DNA from: Priapulus caudatus
Lineage: Eukaryota > Priapulida > Priapulimorpha > Priapulimorphida > Priapulidae
Direction: 5' to 3'
NCBI RefSeq assembly: GCF_000485595.1
Contig: NW_014577324.1
Coordinates: 308,403 to 331,721 of the forward strand
DNA length: 23,319 nt
Shown here: positions 15,414 to 23,319 of the stretch, in pieces
How the letters are laid out: each line of letters begins with the position of its first letter
Numbering within the stretch: position 1 is the first letter of the stretch
Notes under the pieces: generated by a model
The model's input: the letters and a program-made list of their open reading frames with translations, nothing else
The model's database searches: none
What the model was told of the DNA's origin: nothing
Position numbers and translations under genes: made by a program

Positions 15414-16943
15414 TTAGATAGCAGTAGATGCTTATTTTGATGGATAGGGAATTGACATTCTCATACTTCGGTCGGCATGTCAAACCTGCTAGATTTTTTA
15501 CTATTTCTATAGAGCAAAAGAAGTGGGGGATAATATATATATATATATATAATTATATTGACTATTACTAGTAGTAGTAGCATAGAATACATCTATCTTA
15601 TATATATATGTAATTAGGCAGAAGCTGATGGAAACATGTACATGAGTACTTCGTACGGTACAGTGCGTGCGGCGTAGTACAGGGTTATGTACAGTGTTTA
15701 TGCAGTGTACTACATGAACACTGTGGGTACTGTGCGAATGCATGTTGTACTGCACGTACATAATTAAAATGTGAGTTCGTGTGCCATGTGTATATGCCAT
15801 ACTACTAACGCCCACTTCTACCAATATTTAATAGCTGCTGTCGCTGTGTATCTGGTATGAGAGTCCATGCTCATTCTCATCAAGCTGCAAACTGGTAGCA
15901 AATGCCTCTGTTTGAGTAACACTAACAGGCTACTGAGAACCGCCTGGCATTGATCACATGCTAATTCATCTTGCATGCATGCATGTAGTCTAGGAGTAGG
16001 AATGCCAGCAGTGGTGGTGGGTGTGGTGTGAGGAGGCATTGATGCTTAGCACAGTCAGCCATCCCGGGGGTTTTCAAGGATGCCTCCATCTAGACACAAT
16101 AACGTAACCTTACAGAGTATAGGTTTTTTGCTGTTCATTCTACTGTTCTCTACATGTTTTCTCCTACTATTTTTTTTGGGTTTAACATACGTTATTGCAC
16201 CTAACCTCCACCGTACTTTGCCAGAGAGCTTGTTTGCAGTGTAAATTTATGCTCGTGGGTGGCGGTAGTGCGACAGCCGTGTTTGTACTAGTTGAGAATA
16301 TCGAAGCGCTCTAAAAATTGGGCAGTTATCACGTACATTTAAGTCTGTACAGTAAATATGCATGTATAGACTTGCGGCATGTCGTTGAGAATCAATTCAT
16401 TCTTGATACAGTAGCCAAGGGGACTGTACATATATATAGCCTAACTTAAATATCCATGCATGTATGAAAACCTCAGTACGTTAAGACTAGCATAAGTCAT
16501 GTAATGTATGTATATATTGATGATAGTCTAGAGAGTGAGTCTCTTAGATTAAATGAGCTGGATAGCTAAGTTGTCGGTACATGCTGGTACTAGGATTCTG
16601 CTATAATTGGGGGAGAGTCAAGCATAGCCCCCGCTGCTAGAATTTTCCACTCTGTTGAACTCGGTAAATTTGCCGTGTACAGTGCCGATTCGCGAAAATT
16701 ACGCCCCGCCGGCCTGGTTTGCAGGCGTACATGTCTGGCCTCGGCACTTTCATTGGGGGGCGAGGATGCTGTCTAGGTGGAATGTTTTTACGGGAAGATG
16801 GAGAAATTGCACTAGATTCAGTCTTCGTTGCTCACCGATAACTAGTGTTTCAGGAAACTGCAGGGCATTCGTTCGTCACGTGTAAATTCGCGCAGACTTG
16901 TGCATTAGTCGAGACAATAGCATTGCCCAGGGGGCTATTACCT
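15414..16943. other. Intergenic stretch rich in TA, GTAC and CATG steps
   Basis: It contains TA runs at 15533-15550 and 15600-15610 and many GTAC/CATG/TGCATGCA palindromic tetramers. Open frames of 60-105 codons on both strands resemble nothing known. No RNA gene was seen. Confidence 0.4.
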
Positions 16944-17128
16944 TACTTTCTCTGCACCTCAAAGTTTAATTCGGGAAAGAAGCTTTGTATGGGAAAATTA
17001 GCAGGCACAACTACCATACATGTGTGACTCTGTAATTTACAGAGTCACACATGTATGGTAGTTGTGCCTGCTAATTTTCCCATACAAAGCTTCTTTCCCG
17101 AATTAAACTTTGAGGTGCAGAGAAAGTA
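16944..17128. repeat. Perfect 185-bp palindrome (92-bp arms, 1-nt spacer)
   Basis: The left arm 16944-17035 and the right arm 17037-17128 are exact reverse complements over all 92 positions, with a single T (17036) between them. The left arm starts TACTTTCTCTGCACCTC and the right arm ends GAGGTGCAGAGAAAGTA; the centre reads CTCTGTAATTTACAGAG. I see no coding frame or obvious flanking target duplication. Perfect arms imply a very young structure, gene conversion, or an assembly fold-back. Confidence 0.97.
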
Positions 17129-17170
17129 CACGCAAAACCTTATTTACAGTGTAAATAAGGTTTTGCGTGT
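17128..17170. repeat. Perfect hairpin, 20-bp arms, 3-nt loop
   Basis: ACACGCAAAACCTTATTTAC (17128-17147) and its exact reverse complement (17151-17170) flank AGT. It begins at the last base of the 185-bp palindrome. No polyT run or gene end lies next to it, so it is not an obvious terminator. Confidence 0.95.
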
Positions 17171-17334
17171 GGGGGGCAGGGTCTTTCTGTAAACTAAACA
17201 CCTTGATTATCTTTGTGTGGTAAACAAATTGGGCTGTGAGCTATGTGGGCGACATTGATATATATATATATATAGGGAATAATAACAAGGCATTACTGCT
17301 ACTTGCTTTACTGCCAAGTGACTTTCATATATAT

Positions 17335-17532
17335 CAGGGTTCTCCAAGCTTTTTCATTATAGCATGGGGGTGCTGCCTTTACGGTCCTAGTTGCAAATCG
17401 CCGAAGGCGGTTTGCGTGCTAGGGAGGTCTGGAGGCTATGATATTTAGCATGGCAGCTATGATATTGAGAGTGGCAGGCCTCGACGATAGCCTGGCAGGC
17501 CGTCAGGCTATAAGTGCTCTTGGAGAACCCTG
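17335..17532. mobile_element. hAT-like MITE, 198 bp
   Basis: The terminal inverted repeats are perfect: CAGGGTTCTCCAAG at the left and CTTGGAGAACCCTG at the right. Flanks are ATATATAT and TATATATA, in line with an 8-bp target duplication in a TA-rich site, though the repetitive flank makes this ambiguous. A CAGGG start is typical of hAT elements. An internal hairpin GCAAATCGCC/GGCGGTTTGC lies near 17393-17415. It has no coding capacity. Confidence 0.8.
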
Positions 17533-18143
17533 TATATATATAGCATGTAGAAAACATTATTTGTAAAGTGCTAGATGCTGTTGTTGAGTATTTACAGTGT
17601 TTAAATGTGATAGAATCTCTGATAGATATGTTGGATCTATCAGCCTACCGCAACTGGCCTTGCACACATTTAAAACATGTATTTGCCACACATACTGAGC
17701 ACTACAGTGTAAACTCTATAGAGTTAACTGAAGGTTATAGTCAGTCAAAATGAGCCGGTGGGCGTGTGTGTACAGTACAAGCAACTTACAGTTACATGTG
17801 CTATGTGCGAAGTGAGAGGGAGAGAGTGCATACAAACAGAAAATCACATTTTTTCGTGCATCTGTGTGTTTTAGCCGAGTACGCAAGTGATATTACTGGC
17901 CGGTGCACATGCATGTGCTGAGAGATGGGCTTGGCTGCAGCGGGTGGTGCCACACGCAGACAGTCAATAGAGCTACCCGCTATTAGCTGTCTCCGTTTTT
18001 ATTGGATTTTACAATGTGGCCAGTGTGACTGAATCTAAAACAGTGAATCATCATTTCCGTGCTCTGGCCTCTGCTAGACACTTATGTCTGTACAACGCTC
18101 CGTGTATATATATGCAGAGGTACATGGGCTTTGCAGGCAACTT
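17533..18143. other. Intergenic stretch, no gene recognised
   Basis: Only short chance frames are present, and no repeat array or RNA gene is visible. Confidence 0.35.
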
Positions 18144-18150
18144 GTTTCTA

Positions 18151-18531
18151 CTGGGGGTGTGGCAGCTAGGTACCTCAAGATACGATCCGTATCACGATAG
18201 ACCTTTCACGCTACATGACATGTATCGCGATGCTTTCAGCAGATACACTTAACAGTACTCTAGCATACATGTGTGATGGATATACCGTGAATGCACATGT
18301 ATACAAATAAGTATCGTGGTGTGTTTCGTCAACAACTGTTATTGAATTTACTGTGAATTAATTGTGTCATGCTTCTGTTGTTTTCTGGTGAAACTATGCT
18401 ACCAAATGCTATGGGGTTAATTCAGTAGAATATCGATACGTGTATCGTGGATAGTCAAATGTACTTGTATCGTCAAAGCCTGTATCGTGATACATCGATA
18501 TGTATATTATTGATGACCCATCCCACCCCTA
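18151..18531. mobile_element. hAT-like non-autonomous element, imperfect inverted repeats
   Basis: The left end CTGGGGGTGTGG and the reverse complement of the right end TAGGGGTGGG match imperfectly. Both are followed inward by TATCACGATA, and repeated ATCGATA/TATCGTG motifs fill the interior. GTTTCTA flanks both sides (18144-18150 and 18532-18538); counting one more base on each side gives 7 of 8 matches, as expected for an aged hAT 8-bp target duplication. There is no transposase. Confidence 0.6.
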
Positions 18532-18540
18532 GTTTCTAGA

Positions 18541-18560
18541 TATATATATATATATATATT
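18541..18560. repeat. TA microsatellite
   Basis: A run of about ten TA units directly beside the right target duplication of the preceding element. Confidence 0.85.
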
Positions 18561-18593
18561 ATGCTATTTACATTATCTTTATATTGTACATGT

Positions 18594-18780
18594 AGGTTTA
18601 ACAGCTAATGCATTGCCAGGTGTCTTCTTTCCATCGGGTGACCTTAAGCTTAAGCACATACCTCAAAACTGATTTCTTTGGGCAGCTTAAGGTTCTTGCT
18701 GAATTTTCAGTCAACCTTACAGGGATCACGAAATAAATATGTAGGCAAGGTGAGGAAAAATGCATGAAGCTGTTAAATCA
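18594..18780. repeat. Nested inverted repeat (fold-back element candidate)
   Basis: GTTTAACAGCTAATGCAT near the left edge pairs with ATGCATGAAGCTGTTAAA near the right edge. Inside them ACCTTAAGCTTAAG pairs with CAGCTTAAGGT. The two inverted pairs are concentric, giving an imperfect long hairpin of about 187 bp. This may be a small MITE, but no clear target duplication was found. Confidence 0.45.
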
Positions 18781-19510
18781 TCAAGCAAAGAGGGGTGAAG
18801 ATTAAAAAAATACAAGCGATCAGTGTGTACTGTAAACAAACACTGTTGTTGGCAACATACATGTCTCTATAAGACTCCCTATATCGCCGACGTCCGTTTT
18901 AGATGCAGAAAATAATGAATTCACAGTGGAAAACGCTGGTCTCTAAATTGTGCACGTGAAGGGATTACGAGGTCACTGTAAGTGTTACTAAAAAATAAAT
19001 GCATAAAAGTTTGTATTTATATAAAAAGAATGAGGTCGCATTTAGCACAGTTTCACGCATAGTTTCAAAACTCTGGCCCGTACAGCAGCAAGGTGGCTGG
19101 GTGGTTAATCGTCATGTGGACCACGTACTGCTCACACTCACAGTCGAGTGTAAACCGATACAGAGATGATGAATGTGTACAGAAGCCCTCAACCTAAATT
19201 TAGAGCGAGAATCGCAACATTCCCTCGCAGGCTCCCCGAGCTGAGCAGGGTCGTGTACATCTAGTGTCAAGTGTATGCCTCCTAGCATAAACACACCTGA
19301 CAACGCCAGTACCTGACATATATCAGCCGGGTAGATGGGCCCAGACCGATGGAATCATCATCGTTCAGTATGCACGTACAGTACTCTGTCTGGTGGCTAG
19401 TTTGTGCTTTACTTGGATTCCAGGAAGTTGCCCGCATTTTGTACTTTGTAGTGGATGCGGTCTATGGGCCAGATCTTGAAATGTGGCTCGAAGTTGATGT
19501 CTGCTGTACA
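18781..19510. other. Intergenic stretch, no gene recognised
   Basis: Nothing coding is recognised. A GAATCATCATCGTT block at about 19351 recurs at about 19792, showing a small diverged duplication around the adducin 5' region. Confidence 0.35.
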
Positions 19511-19544
19511 GTGGATGTATCTGTGAGTGTGGGTGTAGAAAAAC

Positions 19545-19626
19545 GACGAGTATGTGCGTACGTGTGCGTGCGTCTGCATATGCGCGTGTGGGCGTGCGTG
19601 TGTGTGCACGTGCGTGTGTGTGTGTG
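19545..19626. repeat. GT/GTGC-rich tract
   Basis: GTGCGTGTGTG-type alternation of about 80 bp, about 450 bp upstream of the adducin start codon. The Val/Cys-rich plus frame and His/Thr-rich minus frames here are not genes. Confidence 0.85.
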
Positions 19627-19835
19627 CTCATCATGTAAGTTAATGATCCCTGACTGTACAGCATCTTTTAAGTGGTAGCTACACGTACACGTATATAACT
19701 GCGGTAAGGACGGCGAACAAACCTGCATTGCTACCACGAGGCGTGATAGACTCATTCGCGAGCAGCTACCCATATATTTGAGTTACATCCATGAATCATC
19801 ATCGTTAGTGTATGTACACCAATGCAGTATACGTG

Positions 19836-20003
19836 TGATGGGTCCCAACGTTGTTGACGTACGCTTGCAAGTAGTGAGTATAGTATGCAGACACATTATG
19901 GGTTCCAGCGTTGTTGGCGTACGCTTGCAGCAGCGAGGCAGCATGCAGACACATTCGTGACGGGTCCTAACATTGACGTTCGCTTGCACCAGGTAGTGAG
20001 TAG
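19836..20003. repeat. 60-bp tandem repeat, three copies, upstream of adducin
   Basis: Copies begin at about 19840, 19900 and 19962 with GGGTCCCAACGTTGTTGACG, GGGTTCCAGCGTTGTTGGCG and GGGTCCTAACATTGACG, and continue with TACGCTTGCA or TTCGCTTGCA. The copies are modestly diverged. They lie in what should be the promoter or 5' UTR of the adducin gene, so they may carry repeated regulatory sites; that role is inferred from position only. Confidence 0.8.
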
Positions 20004-20078
20004 ACAAGCGAGAGCGCAGGAGAGACAGGAGGAGCACGGGGCCGACAACCCGATCGCATCGCAGACCGCGCCGCCGCC

Positions 20079-20183
20079 ATGGCAGAAACACAAGTGCAGG
20101 CCAACGGAGACAGGTTCATCGACACGGTCGATCCGGACGATCCGGAGTACATCCGGCAGATGCAGAAGCCAGCAGTCATAAAG
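20079..20183 (+). CDS. Adducin, first coding exon
   Basis: Adducin caps actin filament ends and recruits spectrin to actin in the submembrane skeleton. This exon encodes 35 residues beginning MAETQVQANGDRFIDTVDPD and containing DPEYIRQMQKPAVIK. It matches the adducin N-terminal pattern in which an RYFDRVDENNPEYLRE-like segment precedes the head domain. The ATG at 20079 sits in a near-ideal context (GCCGCCGCCATGG), and the donor AAG|GTGAGT at 20183/20184 is strong. The exon ends in phase 0 and joins in frame to the exon at 21538. Invertebrates often have a single adducin gene (hts in Drosophila); which vertebrate paralogue is closest cannot be told from this fragment. Confidence 0.85.
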
Positions 20184-20228
20184 GTGAGTTGGCGGTGTTA
20201 CCTTCCCGCAAAAGTCTATATACTATTC

Positions 20229-20517
20229 CAGTGTTTCCCCTGGCCAAAAAGGTCTGTGAGGTGGTTAATATCCCTATGATGGGTTTGCGCGTTTCGAGGT
20301 CCTAGCAACGCGAGCACCGCAGGAAAATTTTTGATAAAATGGTGTGCACGATTTGGTGCATTCTAATTAAGCTATTTTTGGTGCATTATAAGCACCGTTC
20401 TGTGGAAGAACAGTGATTTTCGTCAGCGAGGCAGTGTTTTGGACAAATCTCTGTGTGGCGGCTGAGAATTTGAGCGAGGCGGCCTGCCTCGCTCGTGTCA
20501 ATGCAGGGGAAACACTG
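20229..20517. mobile_element. MITE in adducin intron 1, hAT-like ends
   Basis: CAGTGTTTCCCCTGGCCAA at the left and TCAATGCAGGGGAAACACTG at the right are inverted repeats matching over about 15 terminal bases. CTATTC flanks both sides exactly (20223-20228 and 20518-20523). The CAGTG start resembles hAT ends, but the clean flank repeat is 6 bp rather than 8. It is 289 bp long with no coding capacity, and a GCGAGGCGGCCTGCCTCGC hairpin lies near its right end. Confidence 0.8.
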
Positions 20518-20924
20518 CTATTCTATGCTACGCTGTGCCATGCTGTGTTCTGACGGTAGCCATAAATCGGCCAATAAAATGTGTTGAGTAGCGGCGTTTT
20601 GGCGAGTCGGTCAGTAAAGGGGAAACAAGCAATATTTTATCTTTAAGGCCTTGTGTTGAGGTGGCTGATGCAGGGCAGATCCACCTATTCGTCCGCGTGA
20701 GGTAGAAATCTCGTTTAATTAAAGATAACCCCCTTTGGACGGCGTTGTTATGTCTCTCGTAAGCTAGCCGGGTTTATGTGCGTGGTTATTTCGCGCGTGC
20801 GAGCTGCAGCCATGGCAACCGCGTTGCTAAGCATCGTGTTTAGAGTGTTCTCTCGCAATGCCAATTGGCTAGAACTGCCGGGTCGATCGCCCCGGGTCAA
20901 CGGGCCAATTAGTCACTTACCTTA

Positions 20925-21340
20925 ATCCAGCGTAGGGATGCTGCTAGGTTGCAATCGCATCCCTTTGCAAACCCGCTCCAGGTGAATAAAATCCGCTCCA
21001 GCTAATTAGCTTTTTTAGGGATGCTGCTAGGCTGCGTTCGCTCCCCCTCGAAAACCTCGTGTCCCCTTGCAAACCCGCTCCAGGTGAACGGGTTGATTAA
21101 TCACTCCTGCTTCCTCATCCAGCGTATGGATGCTGCTAGACTGCGAGCATGTCCGCGGGTTTGCAAGGGGTGGATGGGTTAATTATTACTGCTTCCTCAT
21201 CCAGCGTAGGGATGCTGCTAGGCTGTGGTCATGGCCCTGGCAAACCCGCTCCAGGTGAACGGGGTAATTAATCACTCCTTAATCCAGCATAGGGATGCTG
21301 AGCTAGGCTTCATTCCCGCCCCCTTGCAAACTCTCCCTCG
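20925..21340. repeat. Degenerate 80-110 bp tandem array in adducin intron 1
   Basis: Blocks ATCCAGCGTAGGGATGCTGC, TTGCAAACCCGCTCCAGGTG and GGGTTAATTAATCACTCCT recur in order about four to five times with indels. One copy near 21152-21172 carries the CCCCTTGCAAACCCGC block in reverse complement (GCGGGTTTGCAAGGGG), so the array includes an inverted segment. Confidence 0.85.
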
Positions 21341-21537
21341 TTAACCCACCCGTGTTTCTCACGCAAAAAATTCATAATAAAATAAATAAATTTTAATGAA
21401 ACACGCAGGAGGACTGCTTCTTTCCGCGGACTCGCTCGTGTTCATCTCTCGCGCTCACGCAGGAGTGCAAACCCCCTCGTGTCCGTGATATCACGCGTTA
21501 ACCCGCTCCGTGTTTCTCTCTCGTGTTTCGCACGCAG

Positions 21538-21751
21538 GAGGACGTGAAGGAGATGGACAGACGTAAGCGCGTGAACCTGATCCTCAGCAGCCAGGCGTTT
21601 CGCGAGGAGCTGGAGGACATCATCTCGAGTCAGATCCAGCAGGGCCCGCATCCGGCGAGCCTCATTGCTCTGCAGCAGATCTCGGAGCTGATCCTGCCGC
21701 AGGCGCGCTTCAACCAGTCCGTCGGCCGGCCCTCGAACGCGCTCAGCCGAG
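21538..21751 (+). CDS. Adducin, second coding exon (gene continues beyond window)
   Basis: A 214-bp exon encoding 71 residues plus one base. It begins EDVKEMDRRKRVNLILSSQA, continues FREELEDIISSQIQQGPHPA and SLIALQQISELILPQ, and ends LSR before the donor G|GTACGA. It aligns with human alpha-adducin EQKKRVSMILQSPAFCEELE and the LLALQQIADF segment, the start of the globular head that precedes the aldolase-II-like domain. The KKRV, ILxSxAFxEELE and ALQQI positions are conserved. The acceptor CGCACGCAG at 21537 keeps the frame from exon 1. The aldolase-like domain, neck and C-terminal MARCKS-like tail must lie in exons past 23319. Confidence 0.92.
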
Positions 21752-21764
21752 GTACGAACCGCGC

Positions 21765-22095
21765 GAGTGTGGGTGTCTCTCTCGCCGCCCACCCGTCTCC
21801 TCTGCTTCCGGCTCCCCACTGCGCATCCCTTTCCTGAACCTATCGCCCGTTTCCTTCCCACCCTACCGCCCCTCCTCACCCGGACCCCCGCCGCTAGTTT
21901 CTTTGCTGCACCCACCGCTCCTGCCTTTCCTACTACCCCTCCCTTTGACGCCCTTTACTGCCTCTCCCTTTTCTGTCGTCCGTCCCTTTCCTTCGGGGCT
22001 TCTCCCTGCCGCCCGCCCCTGCCACCTGCCTTTCCCTCACCTCTGCGCGTTCCTTTCCTGCTCCCTGCATGTCTCTTTCCCTCCCCCACCGATTT
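21765..22095. repeat. Pyrimidine-rich tract in adducin intron 2
   Basis: About 330 bp of C/T-rich sequence just after the second adducin exon. Both the Pro/Ser/Leu plus frames and the Arg/Gly minus frames are composition artefacts. An AATAAA at about 22122 follows, possibly a cryptic intronic poly(A) signal. Confidence 0.7.
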
Positions 22096-23206
22096 GTGCA
22101 GTGTGATGATGGCCTTCAAGAATAAATTGTCTTGAATGTGTTTTGCTGGTTCGTGAAGTTTTCGCTTGCGGGCAGGCCGGTGCAGCAAAAAGTGAAACTG
22201 ATGTGTCTCTGTGTAAGTACTAAGGATTTTCGGTGTGTGAAATTTTTAGTCTGCTGTACGCGGAAATGACTAATGGTGTAAACAGGATTTACACGTAGTT
22301 TTTAGTTTTTACTGATAGTTTCCGATCTTTTTCTCCAATCTTGCTTTAAGTATTTTGCAGCCTATAAATAGTATAATATAGTATAACTAGTTGTATTAGA
22401 CCTCGTGAGTAAGTGTAAAAGTGTTTGCTTCCAGTCCCAAGCTGCTCCATCTTTTAATTATGGTTTCTGAAAATTTTCCTCTTAATAAGTCTTAAATAAA
22501 CACTAATATGTGCTAATCTGGTACGATCAATTGCACATAAAATCATACAATTCCTCACTGATACAACCATCTTTGATATTAGCACCTTGTAGTTTCTACA
22601 TTAAACTTGTTAATGACTTTAATTTGAAACGATAAATGTAGGTTTTTGGACCAGCTGATAAACATTTGCTTTCAACAGCCCCCCACCCCCCCGGGCGCCA
22701 AAAAAATTAAACTGCATGAGCTCCATTTACATGAGTTTTAATTTGTATTAGTTACACGGTGTTTGTGTGTTCACCGATGTAACACTAACAATCTCTCTAC
22801 GGGGGTAACCTTTCTGGGTGAAGCCTGTCACGTAAAACCAAAGCAACACTGTTGGTTCCCAAACTAGGTTCCACAAGGTGTTATAATTTTGGTTGTTTAA
22901 GTTGTTTCGAGTTGTAATATATATATATTATATATATAAATATATATATATATATAGGATTTAAATATATGTAATGTTGTAATATAAATTGATGTAACGC
23001 CAATTTCATACCTCGCGACATGGGGAGCCGCTAAAACGGGAAGTTTTACAGATGTAAGAATGCATTAATCATCAATGCTGGCCAGTCGAGGGCAGACGCA
23101 GAAAGGGTGGCAGCGTGAGTCATAGAGCGCTGAATGTTCAGGCCGTGATGATCTCATGCTGTTACCAGTCATACCTGTTACTGTTAGAGAGAGCGAGAGA
23201 GAGCTC
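22096..23206. other. Adducin intron 2, no further exon recognised
   Basis: AT-rich sequence with a TA-rich run at 22917-22957. I searched by eye for the next adducin exon (a DLRGSDS-YxKGEKLLRCKLA-like segment) and did not find it. Confidence 0.5.
22917..22957. repeat. TA-rich microsatellite
   Basis: Interrupted TA units over about 40 bp within adducin intron 2. Confidence 0.85.
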
Positions 23207-23236
23207 TGTAAGTTGTAACTCTCTCTTTTTCTCTCC

Positions 23237-23290
<54 letters not shown>

Positions 23291-23319
23291 GTCTCTCTTT
23301 CTCTATCTTGCTCTCTCTC
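23186..23319. repeat. GA run followed by long CT microsatellite
   Basis: GAGAGAGCGAGAGAGAGCTC is followed by about 100 bp of CT/TTTCTC repeats running to the window edge. The two arms are complementary, and the tract is mirror-repeat-like, so hairpin or triplex forms are possible. Confidence 0.9.

Larger units (their letters stand above)
20184..21537 (+). other. Adducin intron 1
   Basis: A phase 0 intron with donor GTGAGT and acceptor TTTCGCACGCAG. It contains a MITE (20229-20517) and a degenerate tandem array (about 20925-21340). The acceptor motif CACGCAGGAG also occurs twice upstream, at 21402 and 21456. Confidence 0.8.

Noticed and set aside
18016-18252. 78-codon plus-strand frame
   Set aside because: Its second half lies inside the hAT-like element, and it resembles no protein.
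19085-19345. Possible tRNA-derived SINE
   Set aside because: An A-box-like TGGCTGGGTGG and an AGCCGGGTAGATGGG block are present, but there is no convincing B box at the right distance and no tail or target duplication.
21442-21915. 157-codon minus-strand frame
   Set aside because: It is the antisense shadow of adducin exon 2 and the pyrimidine-rich intron that follows.

Overview
This is a piece of animal (metazoan) nuclear genome, most likely from an invertebrate. Spliced genes with GT-AG introns lie in AT-rich, microsatellite-laden intergenic DNA with many short inverted-repeat transposons. The coding content is bilaterian-like: a galactocerebrosidase 3' end, a long single-exon rhodopsin-like receptor and an adducin 5' end, all on the + strand. 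The phylum cannot be named from the sequence alone.

Layout. 1-2781 holds a degenerate tandem repeat, GT and TA microsatellites and no exon I can recognise; it is probably upstream intron. 2782-4166 carries the last three coding exons of a GALC-type galactosylceramidase, with phases that join exactly; the 3' UTR and candidate poly(A) sites follow to about 5.05 kb. 5.1-7.1 kb has a possible transposon-end relic, a 29-bp minisatellite of about 770 bp and an AAT microsatellite. 7179-9818 is a GC- and CpG-rich open reading frame of 879 codons for an orphan seven-helix receptor with altered signature motifs and a very long cytoplasmic tail. 9.8-20 kb appears gene-free and is packed with repeats: an inverted-repeat element, a diverged duplicated repeat, a Helitron-like element with two tRNA-like modules, simple-sequence arrays, at least three terminal-inverted-repeat elements, and a perfect 185-bp palindrome abutting a second hairpin. 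20079-21751 contains the first two coding exons of adducin, preceded by a 60-bp triplicated repeat. Its first intron hosts a MITE and a degenerate tandem array. The window ends inside the next adducin intron, in a CT-rich stretch.

The three genes have no obvious common pathway: lysosomal glycolipid hydrolysis, membrane receptor signalling and spectrin-actin membrane skeleton. Their proximity looks incidental. The most unusual signals are the perfect palindrome with its neighbouring hairpin, the Helitron-like element carrying tRNA-like segments, and the receptor that has lost several class A switch residues at once.
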